DNA of 64,000 nt from Sphingobacterium puteale (GTDB lineage Bacteria > Bacteroidota > Bacteroidia > Sphingobacteriales > Sphingobacteriaceae). Below, piece by piece: positions 24,201 to 32,449 of this stretch. The first letter of the stretch is position 1; each line of letters starts with the position of its first letter. A program made the translations under genes and the position numbers. Location: assembly GCF_003627955.1 (NCBI RefSeq), contig NZ_RBWS01000025.1:1-64000 (forward strand). The letters run 5' to 3'. Below the pieces are notes generated by a model. The model did not search any database, had not been told where the DNA came from, and was given only the letters and a program-made list of their open reading frames with translations.

Positions 24201-24727
24201 TTTCAGTTGACGGAAGATGGGGCGGGCTGCTTTATTCAAGGTTAAATCAAAAACTTTGGGAAGCTGGTAAGCATATCAATAGCGCTAACGAACAATATCG
24301 TGATGCGGACAATCGCGATGAGAAAACCTATATAGCTGAAGGCCAAAAGATCGTATCCGGAAACTTAACATTCGACGAAGAAGGTTTCATCAAAGAAGAT
24401 ACACGGGTGTTCGAGAAAAATGATGTCCCCGTCTATTACAGAAGTTGGGCAAATGCCTATTATAACCAAAGTATCTATACAACAAGCATGTTTGATGCAA
24501 CTTATCTAAAACTGAGAGAGGTGATCTTAAGCTACACGATCCCCACCGAGTGGACGAAAAAACTAGGTTTAAAGGGAGCTTCGGTAGCATTCATTGGGCG
24601 TAACCTATTTCTATGGACAAAAGAAGAATCCTATATGGATCCTGATGTACAGGGAGGATCCGGAGAGACACGCCTATATGTTCCTACTCCAAGAAACCTG
24701 GGCTTTAATGTGAAGTTGAATTTTTAA
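21245..24727 (+). CDS. SusC/RagA transporter with N-terminal STN signalling domain
   Basis: 1160 residues: signal peptide (to about 25), STN secretin/TonB domain (about 35-105, VSFQDLLANLEKKFNVRFNF to VDEMLYVILP), a linker rich in P, N and Q, carboxypeptidase-regulatory-like domain (about 138-215), TonB-box-like LDEVVVTALG, plug (to about 345) and beta-barrel ending FNVKLNF. The STN domain contacts a periplasmic FecR so that ligand binding releases the ECF sigma factor; both partners are encoded here. Barrel segments such as WEPGQEGIKQRNYNY and the plug are close to the SusC at 2974, so the two likely recognise related ligands. SusD follows after 10 bp. Confidence 0.95.
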   Translation: MKKSQTLSKLFFLLAGLNLSYPLSAAEIVQFVHMDATKQPVSFQDLLANLEKKFNVRFNFSEGMIGSFMVDSAGIDGLKKTQIKNFLEKISDGKVKIEQVDEMLYVILPKKTVKKEDKTPSVPISSPPRKNNNPGQQQQERTVTGRIIDQNTGLALEGVTIRIQGKNISSNSSPSGQFSLSKVGDNDVLVFSILGYNDLQVPVQGESEFSVELNPKNIGLDEVVVTALGVKREKKALGYSIQEVQGSSLNTAKEANLMSNMTGKVAGLSIQNPPGLFEDPKISLRGSSNVLVVVDNVPVETNFWNISSDDIAEVSVLKGPAAAALYGSRGKNGAILITTKRGGGKDGKVEISINSSVMFQPSFVYLPKTQSKYGTGQWGQFEWVDGAGGGVYDNDYVWGPKLDQRDPNTKSGFVELPQWDSPIDPATGKRIPTPFISRGKDNIRNFFNTGNIISNNIAIGASTEKTNYRFSFTQLDQKGIDPGARIDASTVAFSGGHKFTDKFSIETSINYNKQYSDNYPRTSYFADNNMYNIGVWMGADVDVRGLKDYWEPGQEGIKQRNYNYQYYNNPYYIANEFRQEYSKDVVYGFANFAYQFTPELKLSYRANLNWHTRYTAQKRPKGFVGYNPDYMDGGFYPDYNYDFELNNEVLLNYDKRLSSLWSISALAGANNRNNNWRNMSLSASALSIPGVYNIGNSKVPITGTNNTYKKLVNSFYGSATIGYHDALYLTLTGRNDWSSGMPVKKNSYFYPSVSFSGVVSELVEMPSFISFAKARAAWIRVGGDMSPYSSRPTYSYGTRWGGTPTLSLGGTLYPQDIEPDFKNTIEFGADIRLLKNRIGFDISYFEDTYTNQITQASISSSSGYTSRLINSDKKTRTKGWEVTMNSTPVKSENFSWDLALNWSRTRDWLIQAESGKNGRDGYVKEGEKYGYLYYRNEFETTPDGQFVYRNGLPVKSNGVTNLGFGPSNWVGGLTSSFKYKDWFLSFSVDGRWGGLLYSRLNQKLWEAGKHINSANEQYRDADNRDEKTYIAEGQKIVSGNLTFDEEGFIKEDTRVFEKNDVPVYYRSWANAYYNQSIYTTSMFDATYLKLREVILSYTIPTEWTKKLGLKGASVAFIGRNLFLWTKEESYMDPDVQGGSGETRLYVPTPRNLGFNVKLNF

Positions 24728-24737
24728 TACAGATAAC

Positions 24738-26252
24738 ATGAAAACAACAAAATATATCATAATTTATTTATTAGCCATCGGAGTGTTTGTGTCGGGTTGT
24801 AAGAAATTCGAAGATTTCCAGATAGACCCCAATAAGCCTTCTACAGGAGCACCTTATTTGCTTCTGCCTTATCTCATCTCTGATGTCTTCTACAGCGGAG
24901 ATCCAACAGCGTGGGGTGCTGCCGCGCAACAACTTTTTTATGCTGAACGAAGAGAATCCCCTCAATACTGGGGGTGGAATGCAGATGGTTTTGGTTGGTA
25001 TGCCGATATTCGACAGGCACAAAAAATGATCGAAGAAGCAACAAAAACAAATGCCATGGAATATATTCCGATCGCTAAATTTTTTACACAGCTGTCATTT
25101 TATGAACAAACGCGCAAAGTTGGGGATATCCCTTATTCACAGGCAATGAAAGCGGAAAGCGATAATAATGTGACGCCTAAATATGATAGCCAAAAAAGCG
25201 TTTTTATCGGCATACTTAATGAACTGGAAAAAATAAATGAGGAATTGATTCCTTTAGAAGGCAAAACAATCTCAGGGGATCTCTTATATGATGGCGATCT
25301 AAAAAAATGGCGTAAACTCATCAACTCATACAGGTTAAAAATCCTGATGGATCTTTCAATGAAAGAATCCGACGCTGAGCTTCGTATCAAAGAACAATTT
25401 AAGCAAATATTCACCAATCCTTCCAAGTACCCTTGTTTTGAAGATAATGATGATATGCCAAGATTTAAATTCTTTGATCAGGAGAATAATCGGTATCCGA
25501 CCTATAACAGGGTTACGACCAAGTTTCAACAGAAGCTGACATCCACAGTCATTGATCATCTAAAACTGCATTTCGATCCACGTATATTTAGCTATGCCGA
25601 ACCTGCATGGCCCAAAGATTATGAAGATTGGACAGAGGCGCAAAAAGCTTCTTACAGAGCTGACTTCAAGAGCTATAAAGGCGTGGACCCCGGCATAGAG
25701 CATGGTGAAGGTACACAGCAGAATGTATCGAATCTCCATTGGCGCTATTATGAAAGGCCCACAGGTGAAGATTATGTCAAGTATTCTTTTGCAGAGCTTA
25801 ATTTTATCATTGCCGAAGCAGCCTTACGCAATTGGATCCAGGCTGATGCCAACAGTTATTTCAGAAAGGGAATTGCGGCATCCATGGAATTTTATGATAC
25901 ACCTTCAAACCAGATTGATGCCTACCTTGCCCGACCCGAAAATAATCTTTCCGCTGAACTGAAAAGCGCAATTGAGCAGGTAAACATGGAAAAATACATT
26001 GCCTTCTTTATGAATTCATCCTGGGAAGCATATTTCAATCAACGAAGAATGGCAGCTCACAGACTTGGGCCAGATCAGGATGGGGTGCCTCATTATAAAG
26101 TAGGTCCCTCTCATTATGTGACCGCGGCACCTATACGCTGGGAGTATCCTCGGGCCGAGCTCACAGACAATGAAGCCAATGTAAAGGAAGCCATACAACA
26201 ACAATTTAACGGTGAAAATCTAATTACTGGCAAAATGTGGCTAATCAAGTAG
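24738..26252 (+). CDS. SusD/RagB-family lipoprotein, partner of the STN-SusC
   Basis: 504 residues with a lipoprotein signal (GVFVSGC, Cys21) and the start IDPNKPSTGAPYLLLPYL typical of the SusD-like_2 type. It resembles the SusD at 6208 in several places (NSYRLKILMDLS against NSFRLKVLLTLS). It should cap the SusC barrel and bind the ligand at the surface. Co-transcribed with SusC (10-bp gap); a hairpin follows its stop codon, before fecR. Confidence 0.93.
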   Translation: MKTTKYIIIYLLAIGVFVSGCKKFEDFQIDPNKPSTGAPYLLLPYLISDVFYSGDPTAWGAAAQQLFYAERRESPQYWGWNADGFGWYADIRQAQKMIEEATKTNAMEYIPIAKFFTQLSFYEQTRKVGDIPYSQAMKAESDNNVTPKYDSQKSVFIGILNELEKINEELIPLEGKTISGDLLYDGDLKKWRKLINSYRLKILMDLSMKESDAELRIKEQFKQIFTNPSKYPCFEDNDDMPRFKFFDQENNRYPTYNRVTTKFQQKLTSTVIDHLKLHFDPRIFSYAEPAWPKDYEDWTEAQKASYRADFKSYKGVDPGIEHGEGTQQNVSNLHWRYYERPTGEDYVKYSFAELNFIIAEAALRNWIQADANSYFRKGIAASMEFYDTPSNQIDAYLARPENNLSAELKSAIEQVNMEKYIAFFMNSSWEAYFNQRRMAAHRLGPDQDGVPHYKVGPSHYVTAAPIRWEYPRAELTDNEANVKEAIQQQFNGENLITGKMWLIK

Positions 26253-26286
26253 TTTAGGTAATAGAAACTTTTGATATATTTGGTAC

Positions 26287-26327
26287 TCCCATTTACTGTT
26301 ACTTAGTATAAGCAATAGTAAATGGGA
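26287..26327 (+). terminator. Hairpin between susD and fecR
   Basis: TCCCATTTACT at 26287-26297 pairs perfectly with AGTAAATGGGA at 26317-26327 around a 19-base loop. There is no T-run after it on the plus strand, so it may act as a 3' stabiliser or attenuator that lowers fecR expression relative to susCD, rather than as a full terminator. Confidence 0.5.
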
Positions 26328-26404
26328 TAACTTCAGCCTAATTTATAGGGTATAAATATCCAAAAAACCAATTTATAAGTAGGGAAAACAAACAACTTAG
26401 AGCG

Positions 26405-27373
26405 ATGGATAAAAAAGAAATCAAGGCACTTTATTTGAAATTTGTCCAAGGTGAATGTTCTGTCCCCGAAAACAGATTGTTAATTGAGTACTTAAAGACT
26501 CACGGAAATGAGGATGATCTGCCATCTTATGAGGAAGTCCTCGAGGTTATTTCTGGGCGCAAGAAAATGAATGATGAAGTATCCCGAAATATTCTCCGAT
26601 ATATTGAGAATTCTGATTCAGTAGAGACTCCTCGAAAGACAATCAACATCAGTCGGTACAAATGGATGTGGGGCGCTGCTGCGCTATTGATTGCCTCATT
26701 TGCTGTATATCTACTGTATTTTTCTCCTGGTCGAATGCAAATAGTCAGATCTGAAAGCGACCAAAAACAAGTGTGTGTACTACCGGACGGAACAAGGATC
26801 CTGTTGAATTCAAACTCCGAAATATCGTATAGAGGAGATTTTGGCAGCAACCACAAGCGAGAAGTATGGATTACGGGAGAGGCTAAATTTAATGTCGCTC
26901 ATGATAAAACCAGACCTTTTATTGTACATGGACAGAATGGTTTCAAAGTGGAAGTATTAGGAACGACATTCAGTTTAAAAAGTTTGGATGGGCAGACCCG
27001 CGTCGTATTGCACGAAGGAAGTATAAAGGTCGGTTTAGATCATGATACATTGAAAACGATCATATTAAAACCGGGTGAAATGGCTTCCCTACGTCCGGAC
27101 AAAAAGATTGATAGAACCGAAGTAGATACTTTAGTTTACAGTGCATGGGAATATGATCTCATACCGTTTAAAAAAAGCAACCTTCAGGACGTTACCAAAA
27201 TTTTATCTGAAAGCTATGGTATAGATATAATTGCTGATTCCTCTGTTGAACATTTTGATTTTACGGGTGCTTTACCAACCAAAGATTTGGATAAAGCGCT
27301 AAAAACGATACAAATGACACTCGACTGTCAAGTCGTCCGGTTGGAGGAACAGAAATTTATGCTCAGAAAGTGA
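26405..27373 (+). CDS. FecR-family anti-sigma factor
   Basis: 322 residues: a cytosolic anti-sigma region (1-85), one membrane helix (about 90-108, WGAAALLIASFAVYLLYF), a periplasmic FecR domain (CVLPDGTRILLNSNSEISY to EVLGTTFSL) and a C-terminal STN-like domain (LQDVTKILSESYGIDI). It holds the ECF sigma inactive and relays the signal from the STN-SusC. In most Bacteroidota loci fecR directly follows the sigma gene; here it is placed after susCD, 152 bp past susD and behind a hairpin. Confidence 0.93.
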   Translation: MDKKEIKALYLKFVQGECSVPENRLLIEYLKTHGNEDDLPSYEEVLEVISGRKKMNDEVSRNILRYIENSDSVETPRKTINISRYKWMWGAAALLIASFAVYLLYFSPGRMQIVRSESDQKQVCVLPDGTRILLNSNSEISYRGDFGSNHKREVWITGEAKFNVAHDKTRPFIVHGQNGFKVEVLGTTFSLKSLDGQTRVVLHEGSIKVGLDHDTLKTIILKPGEMASLRPDKKIDRTEVDTLVYSAWEYDLIPFKKSNLQDVTKILSESYGIDIIADSSVEHFDFTGALPTKDLDKALKTIQMTLDCQVVRLEEQKFMLRK

Positions 27374-27588
27374 AATAACCGAACATACATCAAGATGGCG
27401 GGTGATACCGGAGAACTTTTTCTGTCAATTATCTGTATTGATTTAAAGTGTTTTATGACAGAATTTATTGATCCTATTGTATTTGGCGGAACTTATGGGT
27501 GTAAATAAAAAAAGTGCTAACTTAAAATAGTTATCTTAATCGGATTTTTTAGTGTAAATTAATATAAATCAATCTTTTATTTGTTTTC

Positions 27589-28710
27589 ATGAATACGTTC
27601 TCAAGCCAAATTACACATATTACACCTGAACATGCGCATAAAAGTCTTGCCCCATCTAATCCGTATATCACTTATCAAACCCGTAATCTGCTCTACCAGC
27701 TTAACAAAATTGGGCAAAGTGGACAAGTGCTATTGGGGCATCAAAGTACCAATACGCTGGGACGGAAAGGCATTAAAAATGTTGGAAATTCGGATATAAA
27801 AATGGCATGTGGTCAGTTTCCGGGGATGGTCAGTTATGATCTGGGCTGGATGGAACTGAATAATGGTGCGGTATGGCTAGAAGGCCGCGTCGCACATCTT
27901 ATTGATGCAATCAAATACTGCCGGAAAATAGGCTTGCCCATCTGCTTGTCTTGGCATACACGCAACCCCATCGACAAGGTGTATGACCAAAAAAACCGAA
28001 ATGCCAAAGGAAAAATAAAAGATTTGGGAAATACAGTGGCTCAGATCCTTACTAATCCAGCAGTAAAAAAGATTTATCTGTCCTGGTTAGCGATGTTGGC
28101 TGATTTTTTCGGACAGCTGCAGGACGAGAACGGCAACTTAATTCCTGTTTTATTCCGGCCGTTCCACGAATGCAATGGGAAGTGGTTTTGGTGGGGCAAA
28201 ACGGCCTGTTCGGCCAAAGAGTATATCGAACTCTACCAACTCACGCATGATTACCTGACGAAAGAGAAAAAGGTAGATCATCTATTATGGGTATACAATA
28301 CCGATAAGGTTTTTTCCGAGGCTGATTTTATGGAGCGCTACCCGGGTGATGCCTATATCGATTTGCTATCGCTAGATTTCTATGATTCTCCGCGCTACAG
28401 TGCGACTGTTTTTCAGAAGAATCTTGACAAATCAATGGATGTACTTGTCCATTGTTCGAAGCAGTTAAAAAAGGGGTGCTTCATTGCTGAAGGTGGTCTA
28501 AAAAATTATAGCGATGCACATTATTTTACGGAAAGATGTGTTCATTATTTTAATAAGGATATAATCGCCTTTATTTTTTGGGCCAATACTGCTAAGAATT
28601 ATTATGTTACTTATGCAGGTGACCCGCAACAAGGCGATTTTTTGGAAATGCTCAAAACGCATCCGATTTTGTTGGCGGATGAACTGGGGAAAATGAATAT
28701 ATATCGTTGA
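27589..28710 (+). CDS. GH26-family glycoside hydrolase (beta-mannanase-like)
   Basis: 373 residues. GH26 signatures are visible: VLFRPFHECNGKWFWWG with the acid/base E194, and FIAEGGL with the predicted nucleophile E301, plus LGHQSTNTLG near the start and the W at FIFWAN. Characterised relatives cleave beta-1,4-mannans. No signal peptide or lipobox is present, so the product appears cytosolic, which is unusual for a polysaccharide hydrolase. It is convergent with, and 9 bp from, the mannose-1-phosphate guanylyltransferase gene that ends the exopolysaccharide cluster, suggesting a link to mannose-containing polymer. Substrate is inferred. Confidence 0.88.
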   Translation: MNTFSSQITHITPEHAHKSLAPSNPYITYQTRNLLYQLNKIGQSGQVLLGHQSTNTLGRKGIKNVGNSDIKMACGQFPGMVSYDLGWMELNNGAVWLEGRVAHLIDAIKYCRKIGLPICLSWHTRNPIDKVYDQKNRNAKGKIKDLGNTVAQILTNPAVKKIYLSWLAMLADFFGQLQDENGNLIPVLFRPFHECNGKWFWWGKTACSAKEYIELYQLTHDYLTKEKKVDHLLWVYNTDKVFSEADFMERYPGDAYIDLLSLDFYDSPRYSATVFQKNLDKSMDVLVHCSKQLKKGCFIAEGGLKNYSDAHYFTERCVHYFNKDIIAFIFWANTAKNYYVTYAGDPQQGDFLEMLKTHPILLADELGKMNIYR

Positions 28711-28719
28711 GTATCTGGG

Positions 28720-29718
28720 TTATTCAATTAATTTGCTTTGGTGTCTTTCTAATATATTGTAGATGTGTTTCACATCTTGTGATTTTTCTTTTTGAACCAT
28801 CAGCAAGGCATCCGCTGTGGAAACGAGTATGGTATCTTTGAGCCCTACGAACGCAGTATATTGCGTTGTTCCGATGGACATGTTGCCAAATTCATCCACG
28901 GGATGACCAACATCAACCAAATAGTCATATAAGGACTCGAAGGAACCTAAATCTGACCATTCAAATGCGGTCTTTACCACCCTGATTTTTGTGGATCGTT
29001 CCATAACGGCGTAATCGATACTAATGGAGGGTATTTCTTTGGAAAGTGCTCCATCAAGCCAACCGTCATGACTGGATTTCCATGTTTTTAAGGCGGCGGA
29101 ATACACGTTGGGAGCATGTAGTTTTAATTCTTCCAATAAAGTATCTGCCCGAAAGCAAAACATTCCAGAGTTCCAAAGGAAATTGCCGCGTTCCAAAAAT
29201 GATTCTGCTGTATCCTGATTTGGTTTTTCGCGAAAGGAGCGTACCTGATCGTCTTCGTATTCGATATAGCCATAGCCGGTCTCAGGCTTGGTGGCCTGAA
29301 TGCCGAAGGTAACCAGATAGCCTGAGCGTGCTTTGTCGACTCCGGCAGTGATCGCTTCTGCATACGCTTCGTCGCCGATAATTAAATGATCGGAAGGTGT
29401 CACTAAAAGGATATCGGTTGGGTCCGAGGCCAGGGCCGCAAAGGCAATGGCTGCTGCGGTATTGCGTGGGTAGGCTTCGATAATCTGCTGATGGGCCACC
29501 TGCATGCTGTCTAAGGTCTCTTCACTCAACTTATAATTGTCTTTGTTGCCAACGACCAATAGGCTATCGGTCAGGAATTGATTGCGTTTGATGGTCATTC
29601 CAAAAAGGGAACCTTCTTTAAATAAATTTAAATATTGTTTAGGCTGATTTTTGCGTGATAGTGGCCATAGGCGGCTGCCAACTCCACCACTAAGGATGAC
29701 ATGTTTGATCTTACTCAT
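28720..29718 (-). CDS. manC: Mannose-1-phosphate guanylyltransferase
   Basis: 332 residues. The nucleotidyltransferase signature is HVILSGGVGSRLWPLSR with K27 nearby (QPKQYL), and FREKPNQ is the second sugar-phosphate motif. It makes GDP-mannose from mannose-1-phosphate and GTP for the polymer built by the adjacent cluster. It is shorter than the bifunctional ManC type (about 470 residues), lacking the C-terminal cupin isomerase domain, so isomerisation must be done by another enzyme. It is the last gene of the minus-strand cluster, 105 bp after the second cytidylyltransferase. Confidence 0.92.
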   Translation of the reverse strand: MSKIKHVILSGGVGSRLWPLSRKNQPKQYLNLFKEGSLFGMTIKRNQFLTDSLLVVGNKDNYKLSEETLDSMQVAHQQIIEAYPRNTAAAIAFAALASDPTDILLVTPSDHLIIGDEAYAEAITAGVDKARSGYLVTFGIQATKPETGYGYIEYEDDQVRSFREKPNQDTAESFLERGNFLWNSGMFCFRADTLLEELKLHAPNVYSAALKTWKSSHDGWLDGALSKEIPSISIDYAVMERSTKIRVVKTAFEWSDLGSFESLYDYLVDVGHPVDEFGNMSIGTTQYTAFVGLKDTILVSTADALLMVQKEKSQDVKHIYNILERHQSKLIE

Positions 29719-29823
29719 AATTTATCGTTAAAATGTAGGATGTTAATTCTTCACTATTTGCAATGATTAGATATTGTGTTTGCCAACTCATTTGCTTTGC
29801 TTTCTGCTTAACGGTATTTTCCT

Positions 29824-30264
29824 TTAAATAATCATGGCTTTACTGTTCTTAAAGGATTCTTTTTCGGCTACGACCTGCCGTAGACCATGACTGGAAAAGC
29901 GATGGGTACGTTTGTTGTAGTGGATGTTGATGTCTTTCTGAATACAAAGTTGTCTTCCTGTAAAATCACAATCGCGGTATTCTTCCCCGATGATACGGAC
30001 CTGAATGGGTAAGGCGAGGAGCATATCAATTAGATCCTGTTCTGTCTCATAGGGAATAATTTCGTCGACATATCGGCAGCCTTCTAACTGGATATAGCGT
30101 TCAACAATGGTCTGGGTTGGTTTATTTTTTGTTGGATTGACTTCGGCGGGGTCGGTATTGAGACCGACAATGAGGTAGTCGCAGTGGACTTTGGCCTCTT
30201 CTAACATCATAATGTGTCCAGCATGTAGGAGATCGAAAACTCCAAAGGTTATTCCAATTTTCAT
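29824..30264 (-). CDS. Cytidylyltransferase-like protein (TagD type), copy 2
   Basis: 146 residues. The nucleotidyltransferase core has FDLLHAGHI, the HxGH ATP/CTP-binding motif, and VGLNTDP. The C-terminal signature of glycerol-3-phosphate cytidylyltransferase (RTEGIST) is replaced by THRFSSHGLR. It probably activates a small phosphorylated alcohol or sugar for the polymer; CDP-glycerol is one guess. It is a tandem paralogue of the gene at 30392, with which it shares most of its sequence. Confidence 0.82.
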   Translation of the reverse strand: MKIGITFGVFDLLHAGHIMMLEEAKVHCDYLIVGLNTDPAEVNPTKNKPTQTIVERYIQLEGCRYVDEIIPYETEQDLIDMLLALPIQVRIIGEEYRDCDFTGRQLCIQKDINIHYNKRTHRFSSHGLRQVVAEKESFKNSKAMII

Positions 30265-30391
30265 CTAATTATCTTTTTTTTAATGGCTGATGAGAGCTCG
30301 CAAGCTCGATTTCATCTTTTTTTGATTTGTAAATGGTCTAATGGTGCTCAATAGTCAGCTGCTTGTTGTTGTCTCTTACGGACTGTGGCTA

Positions 30392-30841
30392 CTATGCACT
30401 GGCTTCGTTGTTTTGATGGCTTGGACTGCTCCACTCTTTTTCAGCCACTAAGCGTCTTAATGCGGAGCTTGAAAAGCGATGATCGCGACTGTTATAATAG
30501 AGGATAATGCCTTTTTCTTCGCAATAGGAGCGGCCTGTGAAATTTTTCTCCCGATATTCATCGCCTAAAATCCGGACATCAATGTTAAAGGAACGCAAGA
30601 CGTCTTCGAGATCTTGCTCAGTGGCATAGGGAACAATCTGGTCAACAAATTTGCAGCCTTTAAGTTGAATGTAGCGTTCGACGATAGACTGCGTAGGTTT
30701 GTTTTTTTCTGGTCGATCTAATGTCGGGTCGGTCTGTAGACCACAGATTAAATAATCACAGTGGTTTTTTGCATCTTCCAGCATTTTGATATGACCTGCA
30801 TGCAGAAGGTCGAAAGCAGAGAATGTAATTCCAATTTTCAT
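30392..30841 (-). CDS. Cytidylyltransferase-like protein (TagD type), copy 1
   Basis: 149 residues. FDLLHAGHIKMLEDAK carries the HxGH motif, followed by CGLQTDPTLDRPEKNKPTQS and the altered terminal signature RDHRFSSSALRRLVAEKE. Proteins of this shape occur in many Bacteroidota surface-polysaccharide loci. It lies 17 bp downstream of the Wzi-like gene. The substrate is unknown; no CDP-alcohol phosphotransferase is recognisable in the cluster. Confidence 0.82.
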   Translation of the reverse strand: MKIGITFSAFDLLHAGHIKMLEDAKNHCDYLICGLQTDPTLDRPEKNKPTQSIVERYIQLKGCKFVDQIVPYATEQDLEDVLRSFNIDVRILGDEYREKNFTGRSYCEEKGIILYYNSRDHRFSSSALRRLVAEKEWSSPSHQNNEASA

Positions 30842-30858
30842 TTCTTTTGATTTTATGG

Positions 30859-32448
30859 TTAAAAATATCGGTTCACATGTAGTAATAGACCTGACCCACT
30901 ATAGTACAACTTGCCCTGATCGGTCGCAAAGGTGGCACCGATGCGGGTTTTGTGCAAGAATTGTCGTTCGGCGCGGATCAGGAGGGAAAATTGATTGACG
31001 GGTGTAAAGGAATCTTTATAGGGGGTATGAAAATGAGACCCTGTTGATTTTCCGAATTCACTGGTGGCAAATGTACCATAGTGCCTGGCAAAGGTTAGCT
31101 TACTGATTATATACCATTGATATAGACTGAACTTGGAGCCCAGATGGCCTGCAACCACCCTGTTACTAATAAAAAAATCTTTGGGATAATGGGCCTGACC
31201 GGGCCTCACGGACTGTGCCGTGGCAATTAGTGGACTGCCCATTCCCAGTCCCTTATAGGACCAGCCCTCCAGATATTCTGAATTGTTATAATAGTCTTCG
31301 TCTCCAGATTGGGTAGGCTTGGACCAGGGATAACCAGCCTGATTTTTGGAATAAAAAAATTCGATTAATAGGCTCTGCCAATCAAAGGCTTTACCTGCCT
31401 TTGTGTGAAATGCCTTATTGCTGAGCGTAATGCCGTTTAGACCATCTTTTATATTGGCCAGTTTGGAGAGGGCACCTACATCGTAAAAATTTTGCCGATA
31501 GACCAAAAGCTTTATATTCCCAAAATCATAGGAGAATCCAAGGTCTATCGATCCTTGGTGATTTCCTATTTTTGAGCGGGGTACGGGGCTGCCTTTCCCT
31601 CCAAAGGCCTTTCCGAAAGAAACATAGTTCAAGGTTTGGAATAAATTGAGGTCAAAGGCTTCACCATAGCGTTTCTTTTCGCCTCCAAATTGGGCCTGAT
31701 GGTTAAATCCGCCTATAAGATTTAATTTCCAGCTGGGTTTACCAAAATTGAGATAAAATGATTTTTGGAGAAGATAGGTTTCCAGTTCATAATCTTTAGT
31801 GGGTACGAGAAATGCGCTGGGATTCATCTCCGATTTGCCCATATATCCTAAGGCAAAATTACCTTTAAATGCGAATATTCCGCCAAACCAAGGAAGGCGA
31901 TAGTAATCGGGGATACTGATCTCCGCTTTCGGAACGCCGAGTGCATTTCCCGAAACAGCGAAATTTCCGGAGCTGAGCAGGCTGTCGCCGTTTAATCCCA
32001 TGACTTCCTTACTACGACCTAGCCGGAATTCGGCAGCATGATATTTGAGCTTGACATGGGCTTCAATCAGATCGCCATGGACTTTTTTGCCCAAATTGGC
32101 CCTTCCTTCCAGGGCATAACCCCAATCAAAGGAACGTGGACGCTGCCCCTGCTTTGGGCTAGCGTAATTTTTAAAGACGCGCCCAATAACACTGGAAGAG
32201 GCGCCTTCAAGTGGGATGGATCCGTACTGGTTGGCACGCATCCATAAAGGTACGCCTTGATCATTGATATATCCGGCATTGACTTCCAGAAAAAAATGGA
32301 AATTACCAGTACTATCCTGTTGTGCCTGGATTTGCAATCCCGGATAACTAATCTGCAGAAGGATTGACAGTAAGGCATACAGCCGAATCCCTCTTGTCGA
32401 TTGAGCAAAGTATCGACTGAATTGTCTAACATAGTCTTTTCGCATCAT
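30859..32448 (-). CDS. Wzi-type capsule assembly outer-membrane protein
   Basis: 529 residues from the ATG at 32448, one base after the stop of the WecG-like gene; an upstream in-frame ATG would overlap that gene by 47 bp. After a signal-peptide region (about residues 15-45) the protein is a beta-barrel with repeated strands such as DWGYALEGRANLGKK and EAHVKLKYHAAEFRLGRSKE, the conserved Wzi-like core, and ends in aromatic LLLHVNRYF. Wzi helps hold capsular polysaccharide on the cell surface. Its place among export genes supports the call. Confidence 0.87.
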   Translation of the reverse strand: MMRKDYVRQFSRYFAQSTRGIRLYALLSILLQISYPGLQIQAQQDSTGNFHFFLEVNAGYINDQGVPLWMRANQYGSIPLEGASSSVIGRVFKNYASPKQGQRPRSFDWGYALEGRANLGKKVHGDLIEAHVKLKYHAAEFRLGRSKEVMGLNGDSLLSSGNFAVSGNALGVPKAEISIPDYYRLPWFGGIFAFKGNFALGYMGKSEMNPSAFLVPTKDYELETYLLQKSFYLNFGKPSWKLNLIGGFNHQAQFGGEKKRYGEAFDLNLFQTLNYVSFGKAFGGKGSPVPRSKIGNHQGSIDLGFSYDFGNIKLLVYRQNFYDVGALSKLANIKDGLNGITLSNKAFHTKAGKAFDWQSLLIEFFYSKNQAGYPWSKPTQSGDEDYYNNSEYLEGWSYKGLGMGSPLIATAQSVRPGQAHYPKDFFISNRVVAGHLGSKFSLYQWYIISKLTFARHYGTFATSEFGKSTGSHFHTPYKDSFTPVNQFSLLIRAERQFLHKTRIGATFATDQGKLYYSGSGLLLHVNRYF

Positions 32449-32449
32449 A

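Noticed and set aside
30290..30312. Small GAGCTCGCAAGCTC palindrome between the two cytidylyltransferase genes
   Set aside because: Stem of only about 5 bp and no T-run; not distinguishable from chance.
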